37,758 nt of DNA from an uncultured Alphaproteobacteria bacterium (GCA_902536485.1 CACAXP010000011.1:1-37758); one strand, 5' to 3'. Counted from the first letter of the stretch, positions 18,083 through 27,600 are shown. The notes: generated by a model from the sequence alone, not told the origin. Program-made: numbers and translations.

Positions 18083-19663
18083 ATGGGATCTTTACTTGAG
18101 ATTAGAAACCTTAGTATTACCTTTGAGTTTAATGGACAAACTGTTCAGGCCGTCCGTGATAGCAGTTTTAAAATAAATAAAGGTGAATGTCTTGCAATTG
18201 TTGGTGAAAGTGGATCTGGAAAATCAGTCACTGCTTTAGCAATAATGCGATTAATAAGGTCAAACTCACAACTTAGAATCACGGGAAGTGCAACATATGA
18301 AAAAAAAAATCTCTTAAATTCAGATGAATCAAGTTTACAAAATATAAGAGGAAAAAAAATTTCAATGATTTTTCAAGAACCTATGACATCTCTTAATCCA
18401 CTTCATAATATTGAAAAACAAATTACAGAATGTCTTGCATTTAACCAAAAATCAAATAAATCAAAATGTATAGAATTACTTAAAGAAGTTGGTATAGAAA
18501 ACCCAGAACAAAGACTGTCTCACTTCCCACATCAACTATCAGGGGGACAAAGACAAAGAGTTATGATTGCAATGGCGATAGCTAACAACCCTGATTTACT
18601 AATTGCGGACGAACCGACAACCGCTCTTGATGTTACAATTCAAAAACAAATATTAGACCTCTTAGATAAATTAAGAAAAAAATATAAAATGTCTCTTTTA
18701 CTAATTACCCATGATCTTGGAATTGTAAAAAAAATTTCTGATAGAGTATGTGTTATGGAAAAAGGTAAGATTGTAGAACAAAATACGACCTCTAAAGTCT
18801 TTAACAAACCAAAACACACTTACACCAAGAAGCTTATTAATGCAAAACCCAGAGAGAAAAAACCAAAAAAAAAAAGTAATAAAATCATCTTATCTGTAAA
18901 AAATCTCAGTGTTTATTACAAAAATACAAATAGTTTTTTCTTTAAAAATAAAGACGATGATTTTCAAGCTGTAAAAAATCTTAGCTTTGAGATCGCCAAA
19001 GGTGAGACTCTTGGAATTGTTGGGGAAAGTGGTTCTGGAAAAAGTTCTGTTGCCCAAGCTTTAATTAAACTTATAGATTCTGAGGGAAACTTTTTTTTTA
19101 AAGATAAAAATATTTCAAATCTTACCGAAAAAAACTTTAGGTCTTACAGAAAAAATATTCAGATAATTTTTCAGGATCCTTTTGCTTCTCTTAGTCCACG
19201 TCTCACTGTTCAGGACATTGTAAGCGAGGGGCTAGAGGTACATAATAAAGAAAAGTCAAAAAAAGAAATGGAAAGTTTAACACAAAAAATAATCAGCGAT
19301 GTTGGTCTTGATTCTTCAATGCTTTCTAGGTACCCCCATGAATTTTCAGGTGGACAACGTCAGAGGATTGCGATAGCTCGCGCCCTTATTTTAAACCCAG
19401 AACTAATAATTCTTGACGAGCCGACCAGTGCACTTGATATGACTGTACAATCACAGATAGTTGATTTACTTTTGAATCTACAGGAAAAAAAACAGTTAAC
19501 TTATATATTCATTAGTCATGATTTAAAAATAGTTAAGGCATTATCAGATAAAATAATGGTTATGAGGTCGGGTAAAATTATTGAGTTTGAAGAAAAAAAT
19601 AAGATTTTTTTAAAACCTAAAAATAAATACACAAAACAGTTACTTGGTTCAGCTTATTTTTAA
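18083..19663 (+). CDS. yejF: YejF-like fused double ATP-binding protein of peptide ABC transporter
   Basis: Two complete ABC ATPase domains in one 526-residue chain drive YejABE uptake. Domain 1 has Walker A GESGSGKS (about 41-48), signature LSGGQRQR and Walker B LLIADEPTTALD. After an oligopeptide/dipeptide C-terminal linker, domain 2 repeats GESGSGKSS, FSGGQRQR and LIILDEPTSALD. YejABEF homologues import oligopeptides including microcin C in E. coli; here nutrient peptide uptake is the conservative inference. It converges on pepA with a 4-base overlap. Confidence 0.96.
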   Translation: MGSLLEIRNLSITFEFNGQTVQAVRDSSFKINKGECLAIVGESGSGKSVTALAIMRLIRSNSQLRITGSATYEKKNLLNSDESSLQNIRGKKISMIFQEPMTSLNPLHNIEKQITECLAFNQKSNKSKCIELLKEVGIENPEQRLSHFPHQLSGGQRQRVMIAMAIANNPDLLIADEPTTALDVTIQKQILDLLDKLRKKYKMSLLLITHDLGIVKKISDRVCVMEKGKIVEQNTTSKVFNKPKHTYTKKLINAKPREKKPKKKSNKIILSVKNLSVYYKNTNSFFFKNKDDDFQAVKNLSFEIAKGETLGIVGESGSGKSSVAQALIKLIDSEGNFFFKDKNISNLTEKNFRSYRKNIQIIFQDPFASLSPRLTVQDIVSEGLEVHNKEKSKKEMESLTQKIISDVGLDSSMLSRYPHEFSGGQRQRIAIARALILNPELIILDEPTSALDMTVQSQIVDLLLNLQEKKQLTYIFISHDLKIVKALSDKIMVMRSGKIIEFEEKNKIFLKPKNKYTKQLLGSAYF

Positions 19664-21006
19664 ATTCTTTTGATAAGTTCTAAAAGTGCTCTTATACCCA
19701 TCGCCTCTCCGCCCTCATAGGAACAAAATTTATTAGCCCTAGTCCAAGCCATTAGGTCTATGTGTATCCACGGAATATCTTTTACAAATTTTTGTAAAAA
19801 TAACGCAGCTGTAATTGCTCCACCAAACATACTATTTCCTATATTTTTAAAATCAGCATGTGCAGAGTTTAATTGACCTGAATAATTTTCCCATAACGGT
19901 AACTGCCACAGTGGATCACCAGTTTTTTGTGATAGATCAATCAATTTCATAGCCAAATCATCATTGTTACAAAAAAAGCTTGGAACATCTATACCCATTG
20001 CCACTCGAGATGCTCCGGTTAGTGTTGCCATATCAATTATAAGATCAGCATTATTTTCACATGCATAGGTTATTGCATCAGCTAGAATTAGTCTTCCTTC
20101 AGCATCTGTGTCACCTATTTCAACAAAACTACCATTTCTACTTTTAATAATATCTGACGGTCTTATTGATTTTTTTGAAACAGAGTTCTCAACTAAACAC
20201 AACAACAGTCTCAAGTCTACGTCAAGATTAAAATCGCTAATTAACTTTGCTAGACCAATACAATTTGCAGCCCCACCCATATCTTTTTTCATCAATGACA
20301 TTCCTGAGCCAGTTTTCATATTTAACCCTCCTGTATCGAAGGAAACACCTTTTCCAATTAAAAATACTTTTTTCTTTGATTTTTTTTTATTGAATTTGAA
20401 TTCACAAAAAATTGGTTTTTTTAAATCGTCAGCTCCCTGGCCCACAGCTGATATTAGGGGGAAGTTTTTTTCGAGTTTCTTTCCAACCACAAAATTGCTT
20501 AGAGTAAATTTTTTTAAAAATTTTTTTGCCTCATTAAAGATTTCCTTCGGACCTAAAATATTTGCAGGTGTATTAATTAAATCTCTTATAAAAAAATAAG
20601 ATTCGGTTAATAGACTGATTTCGTTATTAGATTCATGAAAAATTTTTGGAATTTTTTTTTGGAATTTTTTAGACTTAAATTTGTTGAAATCATAATTAGC
20701 TAAATTCCATCCTAAAATGAAGTTTTTTACATCAGTTTGTTCGCATCCAAAGTAATCAATAAAGAAATCACCAGATTTACAGTATTTACTTAAAGCTTGA
20801 CCAATTAAGAAAAGTTTATAGTTTTTTTGAAGAGTATTAAGTTTTGAAATTTTTTCTAAATTTAGGAGAATTTTATCGTCGTCTTTTGAAACAGAGTATG
20901 ATGTGAAATCTTCTAAAGGTATTTTTTTAAAATTCTGTGGAATTTGTTTTTTAAGAAAAAAAATATATATAGGTGTTTTTTTTAATTGTGTTCTCTTACT
21001 TGTCAT
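19660..21006 (-). CDS. pepA: Leucyl aminopeptidase (M17 family)
   Basis: A cytosolic dinuclear-metal aminopeptidase of 448 residues. The catalytic domain contains GKGVSFDTGGLNMK (metal-binding Lys and Asp), MKKDMGGAA, and the signature TDAEGRLILADAITYA, with the bicarbonate-site arginine in EGRL. The N-terminal domain is divergent. A clear ribosome site (AGAAGG) precedes the ATG. Its position next to an oligopeptide importer suggests a role in degrading imported peptides. Confidence 0.93.
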   Translation of the reverse strand: MTSKRTQLKKTPIYIFFLKKQIPQNFKKIPLEDFTSYSVSKDDDKILLNLEKISKLNTLQKNYKLFLIGQALSKYCKSGDFFIDYFGCEQTDVKNFILGWNLANYDFNKFKSKKFQKKIPKIFHESNNEISLLTESYFFIRDLINTPANILGPKEIFNEAKKFLKKFTLSNFVVGKKLEKNFPLISAVGQGADDLKKPIFCEFKFNKKKSKKKVFLIGKGVSFDTGGLNMKTGSGMSLMKKDMGGAANCIGLAKLISDFNLDVDLRLLLCLVENSVSKKSIRPSDIIKSRNGSFVEIGDTDAEGRLILADAITYACENNADLIIDMATLTGASRVAMGIDVPSFFCNNDDLAMKLIDLSQKTGDPLWQLPLWENYSGQLNSAHADFKNIGNSMFGGAITAALFLQKFVKDIPWIHIDLMAWTRANKFCSYEGGEAMGIRALLELIKRI

Positions 21007-21061
21007 TACCTTCTAAGGAATATATAATTGTTTTTTTTTAAAGCAATAAAAAAGGGGATTT

Positions 21062-22477
21062 ATGCATTTATTATCTAAGTTAACACTTTCATTTTTAACC
21101 ATACTGTTTTCTTCACTTTTACCTGCGGTAACCATGGCGGCCGAGGGTTCAAGTGGTCCAACAAGCCTTGATATAATTACAAGTCCTGCTGCTATTTTCT
21201 GTATTATCATATTTATCGTAGCATATGCGTTCGTCATGGCTGAGGAATTTACGCATTTTAGAAAATCCAAACCAGTAATTCTGGCAGCTACTCTGATTTG
21301 GGTCATTATTGCTTATGTTGCCTCACAAGATCCAAATATTGGTACCAAATGGGCTGAAACTCAATTTCGACACGTAGTATTAGAATTTGCTGAACTTTTC
21401 TTCTTTTTATTTGTTGCAATGGCTTATGTTAATGCATTAACAGAAAGACGAATGTTTGATGCGTTGTGTGCATGGTTATCCAATAATAACTTCAGCTATA
21501 AAAAAATATTTTTAATTTCTGGAGTTATTGCTTTTTTTCTTTCCCCTATTGCTGATAATTTAACTACGGCTTTAATTCTTGGAACTGTGGTTATGGTTGC
21601 AGGTCGAGGTAATAAGGCTTTTGTTGTTCCTGGTCTAATTAATATTGTTGTCGCTGCTAATGCTGGAGGAGCTTTTTCTCCTTTTGGTGATATAACGACG
21701 TTAATGGTATGGCAACGTGGATTTGTTTCCTTTTTTGACTTTTTCGCTATTTTTGTACCATCTGTAGTAAATTACGTTGTTCCAGCAGCAATTATGTACT
21801 TTGCCATTCCTAATGAAGTTCCTAAAGGAGATGGAAAAAAGGTAACCATACTTCCTGGAGGTAAGGTAATTGCTTTCCTTGGAATTTTAACAATAACTCT
21901 AACAGTAACTGGGCATAACGTTCTGCATATGCCTCCTATTCTAGGTATGATGTTTGGTTTAGGAATGCTTGGAACCTACGGTTACTTTCTTAAAACTAGA
22001 TATCCCGATAAAAATAAATTTGATATTTTTGTTATAACTGGAAGAGCTGAATGGGACACACTTCTATTTTTCTATGGAATATTAGTTGCTGTTGGTGGGC
22101 TTGCTTCATTAGGTTATCTAAAACTTATCTCTGATGACATGTACGTTACCCTAGGTGCAACTTATGCTAATGTTTTAGTTGGTATTTTGTCAGCAATTAT
22201 TGATAATATCCCGATAGTGTATGCTGTATTAACGGCTCATCCTGCAATGGATATGGGACAGTGGTTACTGATTACACTAACAGCGGGCACTGGTGGCTCA
22301 TTACTATCTATTGGATCTGCAGCTGGTGTTGCTTTAATGGGACAAGCAAGAGGAGTTTATACTTTCTTTGCTCACCTTAAATGGGCGTGGGCAATTCTAC
22401 TTGGATATGCAGCGTGTATCGTTGTACATTTATGGATGAATGCTCATTTATTTGACCTAGTCCCTCTAGAGCGATAA
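21062..22477 (+). CDS. nhaD: NhaD-type Na+/H+ antiporter
   Basis: A 471-residue inner-membrane antiporter of the ion transporter superfamily, with 11-13 predicted helices. The N-terminus has a cleavable-looking signal (ending PAVTMAAEG), as in other NhaD proteins. Diagnostic segments include FLSPIADNLTTALILG, NAGGAFSPFGDITTLMVWQ and AIIDNIPIVYAVLTA with the paired discontinuous-helix Asp/Asn, and TAGTGGSLLSIGSAAGVALM. A strong Shine-Dalgarno (AAGGGGA) precedes the ATG. It is monocistronic, closed by the terminator at 22494. Its likely role is sodium extrusion in a marine setting. Confidence 0.94.
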   Translation: MHLLSKLTLSFLTILFSSLLPAVTMAAEGSSGPTSLDIITSPAAIFCIIIFIVAYAFVMAEEFTHFRKSKPVILAATLIWVIIAYVASQDPNIGTKWAETQFRHVVLEFAELFFFLFVAMAYVNALTERRMFDALCAWLSNNNFSYKKIFLISGVIAFFLSPIADNLTTALILGTVVMVAGRGNKAFVVPGLINIVVAANAGGAFSPFGDITTLMVWQRGFVSFFDFFAIFVPSVVNYVVPAAIMYFAIPNEVPKGDGKKVTILPGGKVIAFLGILTITLTVTGHNVLHMPPILGMMFGLGMLGTYGYFLKTRYPDKNKFDIFVITGRAEWDTLLFFYGILVAVGGLASLGYLKLISDDMYVTLGATYANVLVGILSAIIDNIPIVYAVLTAHPAMDMGQWLLITLTAGTGGSLLSIGSAAGVALMGQARGVYTFFAHLKWAWAILLGYAACIVVHLWMNAHLFDLVPLER

Positions 22478-22493
22478 TGTTTTATTAAAAATT

Positions 22494-22536
22494 AATGGCA
22501 TGAAATAAATTTAATTTTTTTCATGCCATTTTTTTA
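22494..22536 (+). terminator. Rho-independent terminator after nhaD
   Basis: A perfect 12-bp stem (22494-22505 with 22519-22530, AATGGCATGAAA / TTTCATGCCATT) with an AT-rich loop is followed by seven T. It lies 17 bp after the nhaD stop. Confidence 0.9.
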
Positions 22537-22582
22537 GTCAAACATTTACTTTAAAATTTTCTTATTTTTTTTAAAATAAATT

Positions 22583-22957
22583 ATGCAAAAATATTTAATT
22601 ATTTTGTCCCCTTTATTTATAACTTTTTTTTTCTATTCTCAAATTAAGAGTGACTCACTTTATAACTCGGCGGGAGAGTATCCTACAAAAATTGGTAAGA
22701 GTAAAAATATGTTTAATTTCTCAACTGGCTTTGAAGGAAGAGTAGATAGTAATGGAAGTATTTATAATTCTTATGGTGATTATCTAGGAAGATTTGAAAC
22801 TTACAATAATAGGGATAATACTTTTAGTGGATTCAAAGGTAGAATTGACGACTTTGGTAATATGTATGATTCGTTAGGAAGTTACCAAGGTAAGCTTGAG
22901 AGGAACGGAAATATATATGATTCTCAAGGGAGTTATAAAGGAAGAATTATTAAATAG
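22583..22957 (+). CDS. Secreted short-repeat beta-rich protein, function unknown
   Basis: 124 residues with an N-terminal signal peptide (hydrophobic 4-18). The mature part is made of degenerate units of about 20 residues with the pattern G-[RK]-[VIL]-x3-G-[SN]-[IM]-Y-[ND]-S-x-G-x-Y-x-G: FEGRVDSNGSIYNSYGDYLG, then FKGRIDDFGNMYDSLGSYQG, then LERNGNIYDSQGSYKG, with a partial first unit (LYNSAGEYPTKIG). The pattern suggests a small closed beta propeller/flower built of repeated hairpins. I do not recognise a functional family. It has no clear Shine-Dalgarno and stands alone between the nhaD terminator and the convergent PepSY gene. Confidence 0.7.
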   Translation: MQKYLIILSPLFITFFFYSQIKSDSLYNSAGEYPTKIGKSKNMFNFSTGFEGRVDSNGSIYNSYGDYLGRFETYNNRDNTFSGFKGRIDDFGNMYDSLGSYQGKLERNGNIYDSQGSYKGRIIK

Positions 22958-23010
22958 ATATATTTTAACATCTAAATAAAGTTAAAAAAGGATTTCTAAT
23001 TAGTTAAAGA

Positions 23011-23562
23011 TTACTCTTTTTCAATTCCAATTTCGTATAATTCAAAGCTAGCTTCTTCGATAACACCTGTTTTAGCGTCAACATCGATCTTAATTTCATA
23101 TCCTGCATTAGATTGAATATCAAATTCGTAAGTGAGTGAACCATCCATTCCTATTTCTCTTTCTTCATTGACAATTCTTCCAGGATGAATTTCAAGAACA
23201 TTTACTCTTGCCTGTTCAATGCTTATCTTAGCTCCATTTTTAAATGTAGGGTTATTCTCATCAACTTCCTTTTCCACTTCAATAATGTATCCCTCCTCTG
23301 CATTGCATTCAACGTTGTAAATTGATCCATCATTAGAGGATTCAATATCAAACTCATAAATGGGGTCATCTCCCTCCACCTTAAATTCAAGCTTTCTAGC
23401 GTGGCCTGGAATTGTATCGTAAGCCTGATCTAAGCATTGCTCCACTTTTACAATGTCATACAGCTTAATATCGTCTAAATCTCTAGTATCAGCATCGGCT
23501 GAGGATAAGCATAGAAGCGAAAGAAATGCAGTTAAAGTTAATGAAGGTGTATACTTAAACAT
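23011..23562 (-). CDS. Periplasmic protein with two PepSY-like domains
   Basis: 183 residues with a signal peptide cleaved around SSADA (about residue 24). Two PepSY-like repeats follow: the first with KLEFKVEGDDPIYEFDIESS and GYIIEVEKEVDENNP, the second with VNEEREIGMDGSLTYEFDIQS then YEIKIDVDAKTGVIEE. The mature protein is very acidic. It lies 51 bp downstream of the TonB-dependent receptor on the same strand and is probably cotranscribed. PepSY proteins next to receptors are thought to be accessory or inhibitory periplasmic factors; the ligand here is unknown. Confidence 0.75.
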   Translation of the reverse strand: MFKYTPSLTLTAFLSLLCLSSADADTRDLDDIKLYDIVKVEQCLDQAYDTIPGHARKLEFKVEGDDPIYEFDIESSNDGSIYNVECNAEEGYIIEVEKEVDENNPTFKNGAKISIEQARVNVLEIHPGRIVNEEREIGMDGSLTYEFDIQSNAGYEIKIDVDAKTGVIEEASFELYEIGIEKE

Positions 23563-23612
23563 ATATAAAAATTAATTCTTGAATTAAATGATTAAAGATT
23601 GTCATGATTTAC

Positions 23613-26072
23613 CTACCAAGTAACATTAACTCCAGCGAAAATTACGCGTGGTTGTCCAGGAGTTACAAAGGTTCCACTTCCGCCTGTCCCGCTAACTTCA
23701 TTTTCCGCAAATATACCACCTGTCTCATAGTTAACTCCAAAAATATTTCTTGCAGTCAAAAAGAAGGTACCATTTGCACCTGCTCTAAATTTATCTCCCA
23801 TGGAGAAGTTATACTCTGTGCCTACGTTAGTTAAAATATGTCCCGGTAGTTTCAAACCTGCAGTATTGTCTTCATCACCTCTATAAAACTGAGACGAACT
23901 AGCTTCAATATCTGCGCTAAAAGTCCAATTCTTCTTGAAAGAATAACCCACACCAAACCTTCCTATATGTGGAGAAATTCCTGGTATTTTTTTTCCATGC
24001 TTTATTGGGATTTGATACTGTTCCCTTAATTCATTATCATTAAGGTTGTCATCATCAAAAGTGTTTGATGGGTGCCCGACACTTGAAATCATTTGAGAGG
24101 TTTCAAACGTCGCTCGAACATATGCATATTTTGAAAACCATGTCCACTTTTCGCCAAGTTTTCCATTTAAAGCGAATTCAGCACCAATTCTTTGAGTATT
24201 ACCAACATTTCTGAAGTAACCAGTACCGACTCTGTTACCACCTATAAAAATGATATCACTATAGTTTCTTCCTGCGTAACCACTGACGTTCCACTTAATA
24301 GAGTGGTCTTTTCCCATCAATTGATAATTACCTGTTGTACCATTTGCTCCAATTTCAAAATTTCTGTTAACAACTTGATTAAGTGGAGGGTCAGCCTGAA
24401 ATGAATTAGGTAGTCTACATGGAGCATTAGGATCTGCACATGCAAGCTCTGCAACTGATGGTGTTCTGCTAGATTCCTTATATGATGCAAATAGTCTAGT
24501 AGAGCCAATCAACGGAACATCATTAAATCTTTTAACAATTCCAATACCAGGGTTTATTCTCCAAAAATAGTGATGTCCATTTAGGGCCGTTCCGTGCTGA
24601 TCATTCATTTCCATTGAAGCCCAATTCCAACGTGCAGAAACGTTTATAGATGTTGTGCTATTTAAATCAAATGTATTACTTCCATACAATGCTGTATTAT
24701 GAGTAGTTGATTCAAGATTGGTAACAAATTGTTCCTCTCCTTCTTCATCAGTTACAACAAAAACTCCCGTGCCTTGAACCCCTCTATCAGCTTGAACAAT
24801 TCCAAGCTCTGTTGACGAACCAAAGCTGTTATGTGAAAAATCATAGTTAACTCCACCAATGAATGTATTAGAATAACCAAATAATTTTGAATCATAGGTT
24901 GATTGAAAGTTTAATCCAAAAGCATCTTGCTTAGTGTTTGATCTATTGATGGCACCAAAATTTTCAATTTCATTTTCATCATCATCCACCTCTAATCCTA
25001 ATGCAGCATAGTTAATTGTGCCTGATGCAGACAAAATTTGAACTCCGTCAGTATTTGATTCAAACTCTCCGCATAAAATATTATCTGCTGCACCTGTTCT
25101 GTCAAATCTTAAGCCACAATCTCTACCTTCAAATTCGTCTCCATTATAATTTCTTCTTTCCATGTGACGATAATACATATTTCCTTGAAGCGAGAGATTA
25201 TCATTAACGATATGATTGCCGCCCATATTAGCGTAATAATTTTTATTATGAGTATTATCTGGGTAAGTATAGACAGCCTCTCTACCCTCAAGATCCATTA
25301 ATGTTAATGGAACAGCACCATTACCTCTTAAATCAGTAAAAGCCTGACCAATATTTAGAAATAATTCTGTATCTTCTCCCCTATATCTAAAATCACTATA
25401 AAATGTCTCTAAATAGGATTCTGATTTATCTCTCCATCCTCTGTCAACATTAAAATTTGCTCCTAGGTAGACTGCGTAGTCTCCGAAATTTTTACCATAT
25501 TCTAATATTTCGTTTGTTCTACCGTAAGATCCTCCAGAAAAAGTAGTCTTAGCACCTTCATTTTCAAAACCATTTTTCATTTGTAATGAAATAGCTCCAC
25601 CAATAGCATTTTGTCCAAATATTGGGTCACCCCCGCTAAAAACCTGCATATTGTTTATAGCAAAATCAGGTACTAAGTCCCATTGAACAACTTCACCAAA
25701 TGATTCATTTACTCTCATACCATTTTGATAAATTGCCATTGCTTGGGCTGTTCCCAACAATGGGCCAGAGACATAACCTCTAAAATTAATATCATTTTGC
25801 ATAGGAGAACTGTTTAAATTAGAGATTGATATTCCACTGGCTTCTCTGTTAAGAGTTTCAACAACCGAAAAATTTTTCTTTTTAGAGAGAGAGTCAACCC
25901 CAAAAGACTGAACATTAGACGGTACTCTTTCTATGTTAATTCCTGAACCTTGAACAGGCGAGACGGATATTACGTTAACATCTGGCGCTACAAATGTTTT
26001 ATCTTGTGCGGATAAATGGCCAGTCACAAATATGGATAACCCTACTATGGTAAATTTATACAATTTCCACAT
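23613..26072 (-). CDS. TonB-dependent outer-membrane receptor
   Basis: A ligand-gated beta-barrel importer of 819 residues from the start chosen here. A signal peptide (MWKLYKFTIVGLSIFVTGHLSAQ) precedes the plug domain (about 30-150, with DINFRGYVSGPLLGTAQAMA and GGDPIFGQNAIGGAISLQMKNG). The barrel follows and ends in the aromatic terminal strand VIFAGVNVTW. I prefer the ATG at 26072 over the one at 26096 because AGGAAA sits at the right distance before it and the upstream ATG falls in the likely promoter. The loop ACADPNAPCRLPN with a Cys pair is conserved in one proteobacterial subgroup. Substrate unknown. Confidence 0.92.
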   Translation of the reverse strand: MWKLYKFTIVGLSIFVTGHLSAQDKTFVAPDVNVISVSPVQGSGINIERVPSNVQSFGVDSLSKKKNFSVVETLNREASGISISNLNSSPMQNDINFRGYVSGPLLGTAQAMAIYQNGMRVNESFGEVVQWDLVPDFAINNMQVFSGGDPIFGQNAIGGAISLQMKNGFENEGAKTTFSGGSYGRTNEILEYGKNFGDYAVYLGANFNVDRGWRDKSESYLETFYSDFRYRGEDTELFLNIGQAFTDLRGNGAVPLTLMDLEGREAVYTYPDNTHNKNYYANMGGNHIVNDNLSLQGNMYYRHMERRNYNGDEFEGRDCGLRFDRTGAADNILCGEFESNTDGVQILSASGTINYAALGLEVDDDENEIENFGAINRSNTKQDAFGLNFQSTYDSKLFGYSNTFIGGVNYDFSHNSFGSSTELGIVQADRGVQGTGVFVVTDEEGEEQFVTNLESTTHNTALYGSNTFDLNSTTSINVSARWNWASMEMNDQHGTALNGHHYFWRINPGIGIVKRFNDVPLIGSTRLFASYKESSRTPSVAELACADPNAPCRLPNSFQADPPLNQVVNRNFEIGANGTTGNYQLMGKDHSIKWNVSGYAGRNYSDIIFIGGNRVGTGYFRNVGNTQRIGAEFALNGKLGEKWTWFSKYAYVRATFETSQMISSVGHPSNTFDDDNLNDNELREQYQIPIKHGKKIPGISPHIGRFGVGYSFKKNWTFSADIEASSSQFYRGDEDNTAGLKLPGHILTNVGTEYNFSMGDKFRAGANGTFFLTARNIFGVNYETGGIFAENEVSGTGGSGTFVTPGQPRVIFAGVNVTW

Positions 26073-26091
26073 ATAATTTCCTGAGATTATA

Positions 26092-26119
26092 AACATATCA
26101 AGGAAAGTATTTTTGTCAA
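26092..26119 (-). promoter_or_regulatory. Candidate sigma-70 promoter for the TonB-dependent receptor
   Basis: A perfect TTGACA (-35, 26114-26119) is followed after 16 bp by TATGTT (-10, 26092-26097) on the minus strand. It would start transcription about 13 nt ahead of the ATG at 26072. Confidence 0.4.
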
Positions 26120-26250
26120 TTTAAGTATTACAATTAAAATAATTGCTTGCTAAAATAGTTAAAATTTTAGAATTTAATATGAAATAAAAAATTTGTAAAA
26201 TTAGGTAAAATTTCTTTGGTTTTATAAATATAAATGTATATATAAACTTA

Positions 26251-26691
26251 ATGCTACCATTCCTTAAAAAATTTAAAAAAGAACACCATACTGAAAATAT
26301 TTCAGATAATGAAAAAAATATACTAATCACATCTCTTCTTATTGAATGTGCCAAAGGAGACTATGATTTTTCAGAACAAGAGATTTCTAAAATCAAAGAT
26401 CTTATTAAAAATAAGCTAAAGATTGGGCAATCAGAAATAAATTCAATTTTCGATAAGGCACTTGAATTGGTCGAAGAAAATGTTGAATTATATTCTCTTA
26501 CAAAAGATATAAGAGACAACTTTAGTAAAGAAGAAATTCTGGAAATTTTTGAATACATGTGGTCTGTGGTGATGGCTGATGGAAAGATTGACGATTTTGA
26601 AGCGGCACTTATGAGTAAATTAGTAGGACTATTCCACCTAACGGGTAAAGAGTCTGCTGATGCTAAGAAAAAGGCTATGTCTCATCAATAG
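26251..26691 (+). CDS. TerB-family (tellurite-resistance-like) protein
   Basis: 146 residues, all-helical. The segment ILITSLLIECAKGDYDFSEQEISKI and the second repeat IFEYMWSVVMADGKIDDFEAALMSKLVGLF are the paired acidic DG/D-x-D-x-x-E metal-binding-like motifs of the TerB/COG4103 family. Most alphaproteobacterial members are of unknown function and not linked to tellurite. It is divergent from the TonB receptor and converges on the DUF2805 gene with a 17-base overlap. Confidence 0.8.
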   Translation: MLPFLKKFKKEHHTENISDNEKNILITSLLIECAKGDYDFSEQEISKIKDLIKNKLKIGQSEINSIFDKALELVEENVELYSLTKDIRDNFSKEEILEIFEYMWSVVMADGKIDDFEAALMSKLVGLFHLTGKESADAKKKAMSHQ

Positions 26692-26968
26692 ATATTTTCT
26701 CTCTCAATTTTTTCCTTGATTGGTGAAATAACTTTCTATGTTTAATTGACTTTTCAGCCACTCTTTTTCTCCAAAGTCTGAAACTAGATGGTTTCAAACT
26801 TTTTCTCATAAATTTAATAACCTCAGCTTCTGTTTTTCCTGTTTTTTCAAAAATCTCTTCAAAAGTAATTCTGTCAGCCCACGCTGCCCAAATAATCCAA
26901 TCTGAGTTTTTGAGAGAAGGCTCTTTATTTTTTACTTTTGTTTGTGGAAAGTTACTTTTTTTGGACAT
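26675..26968 (-). CDS. DUF2805 / TIGR03643-family protein
   Basis: 97 residues, basic. The hallmark is SDWIIWAAWADRITFEEIFE followed by KTGKTEAEVIKFMRKSLKPSSFRLWRKRV, a helix-turn-helix-like segment. Function is unknown; members are common in marine proteobacteria and Bacteroidetes. Its ATG overlaps the CIA30 gene stop by 1 base, so the two are translationally coupled. Confidence 0.85.
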   Translation of the reverse strand: MSKKSNFPQTKVKNKEPSLKNSDWIIWAAWADRITFEEIFEKTGKTEAEVIKFMRKSLKPSSFRLWRKRVAEKSIKHRKLFHQSRKKLREKISIDET

Positions 26969-27513
26969 TAAAATAGTTCCGCCTCTATTATATCAAGCTG
27001 TGCATTGAAATCCTTTCCATATGCAACAAAAGCAATACTTTTTATTTCAGATGATTTAAACTTTTTTGGTTGGTAAAAGTTTGATTTTATAAAATCGTCA
27101 AAACTAATTTCTACATTGGTCCATTCTTTGTAAACAAAAAATTTACCAGCATAATACTGCCATGGTAAAAAAAGCTTTTTTGTTCTTATATGAATATAGT
27201 ATTCACTTTCAATACCTCTTACTTTAAGCCTTATTCCTTTGTAACTGTTGTCTTTAATTTGATATTCTTTTCTTACTTGAATAAATCCACCATTATTTTT
27301 GGTGCTAACACTACCCTCTAATCTCAGAAAAAATTTATCTTGGTCTCTTTTTAGAGATGTTTCCCCTTCTGACACCCCTCCCATAACTTGATCAGAAAAA
27401 AAATTCCAATCTTCAAGTAATACCTTTTTTTCATCAACTTTATAATCGAGCAAATTCATTGCATTAATTTTTACACCTATTATAAAGAAGATTATAGTAA
27501 TTAATAGTTTCAT
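26968..27513 (-). CDS. CIA30-family (complex I intermediate-associated protein 30-like) protein
   Basis: 181 residues with an N-terminal signal or anchor helix. The jelly-roll-like CIA30 domain is recognised from DWNFFSDQVMGGVSEGE, LRLEGSVSTKNNGGFIQVRK, YKGIRLKVRGIE, YAGKFFV..EWTNVEISFDDF and the closing IKSIAFVAYGKDFNAQLDI. Mitochondrial homologues (NDUFAF1) assist complex I assembly; the bacterial role is not settled. It is coupled to the DUF2805 gene downstream. Confidence 0.85.
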   Translation of the reverse strand: MKLLITIIFFIIGVKINAMNLLDYKVDEKKVLLEDWNFFSDQVMGGVSEGETSLKRDQDKFFLRLEGSVSTKNNGGFIQVRKEYQIKDNSYKGIRLKVRGIESEYYIHIRTKKLFLPWQYYAGKFFVYKEWTNVEISFDDFIKSNFYQPKKFKSSEIKSIAFVAYGKDFNAQLDIIEAELF

Positions 27514-27600
27514 AAACCCTACTCTAATATTATGAAAAAAAATGTAAATCTATTTAAACTTTTCAAAAATTTAAACAAAAAATTATGTTTGTGAGGATAA

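Noticed and set aside
26073..26096. Upstream ATG (26096) as the TonB receptor start
   Set aside because: The ATG at 26072 has a good ribosome site, gives a standard signal peptide, and the upstream ATG overlaps the predicted -10.
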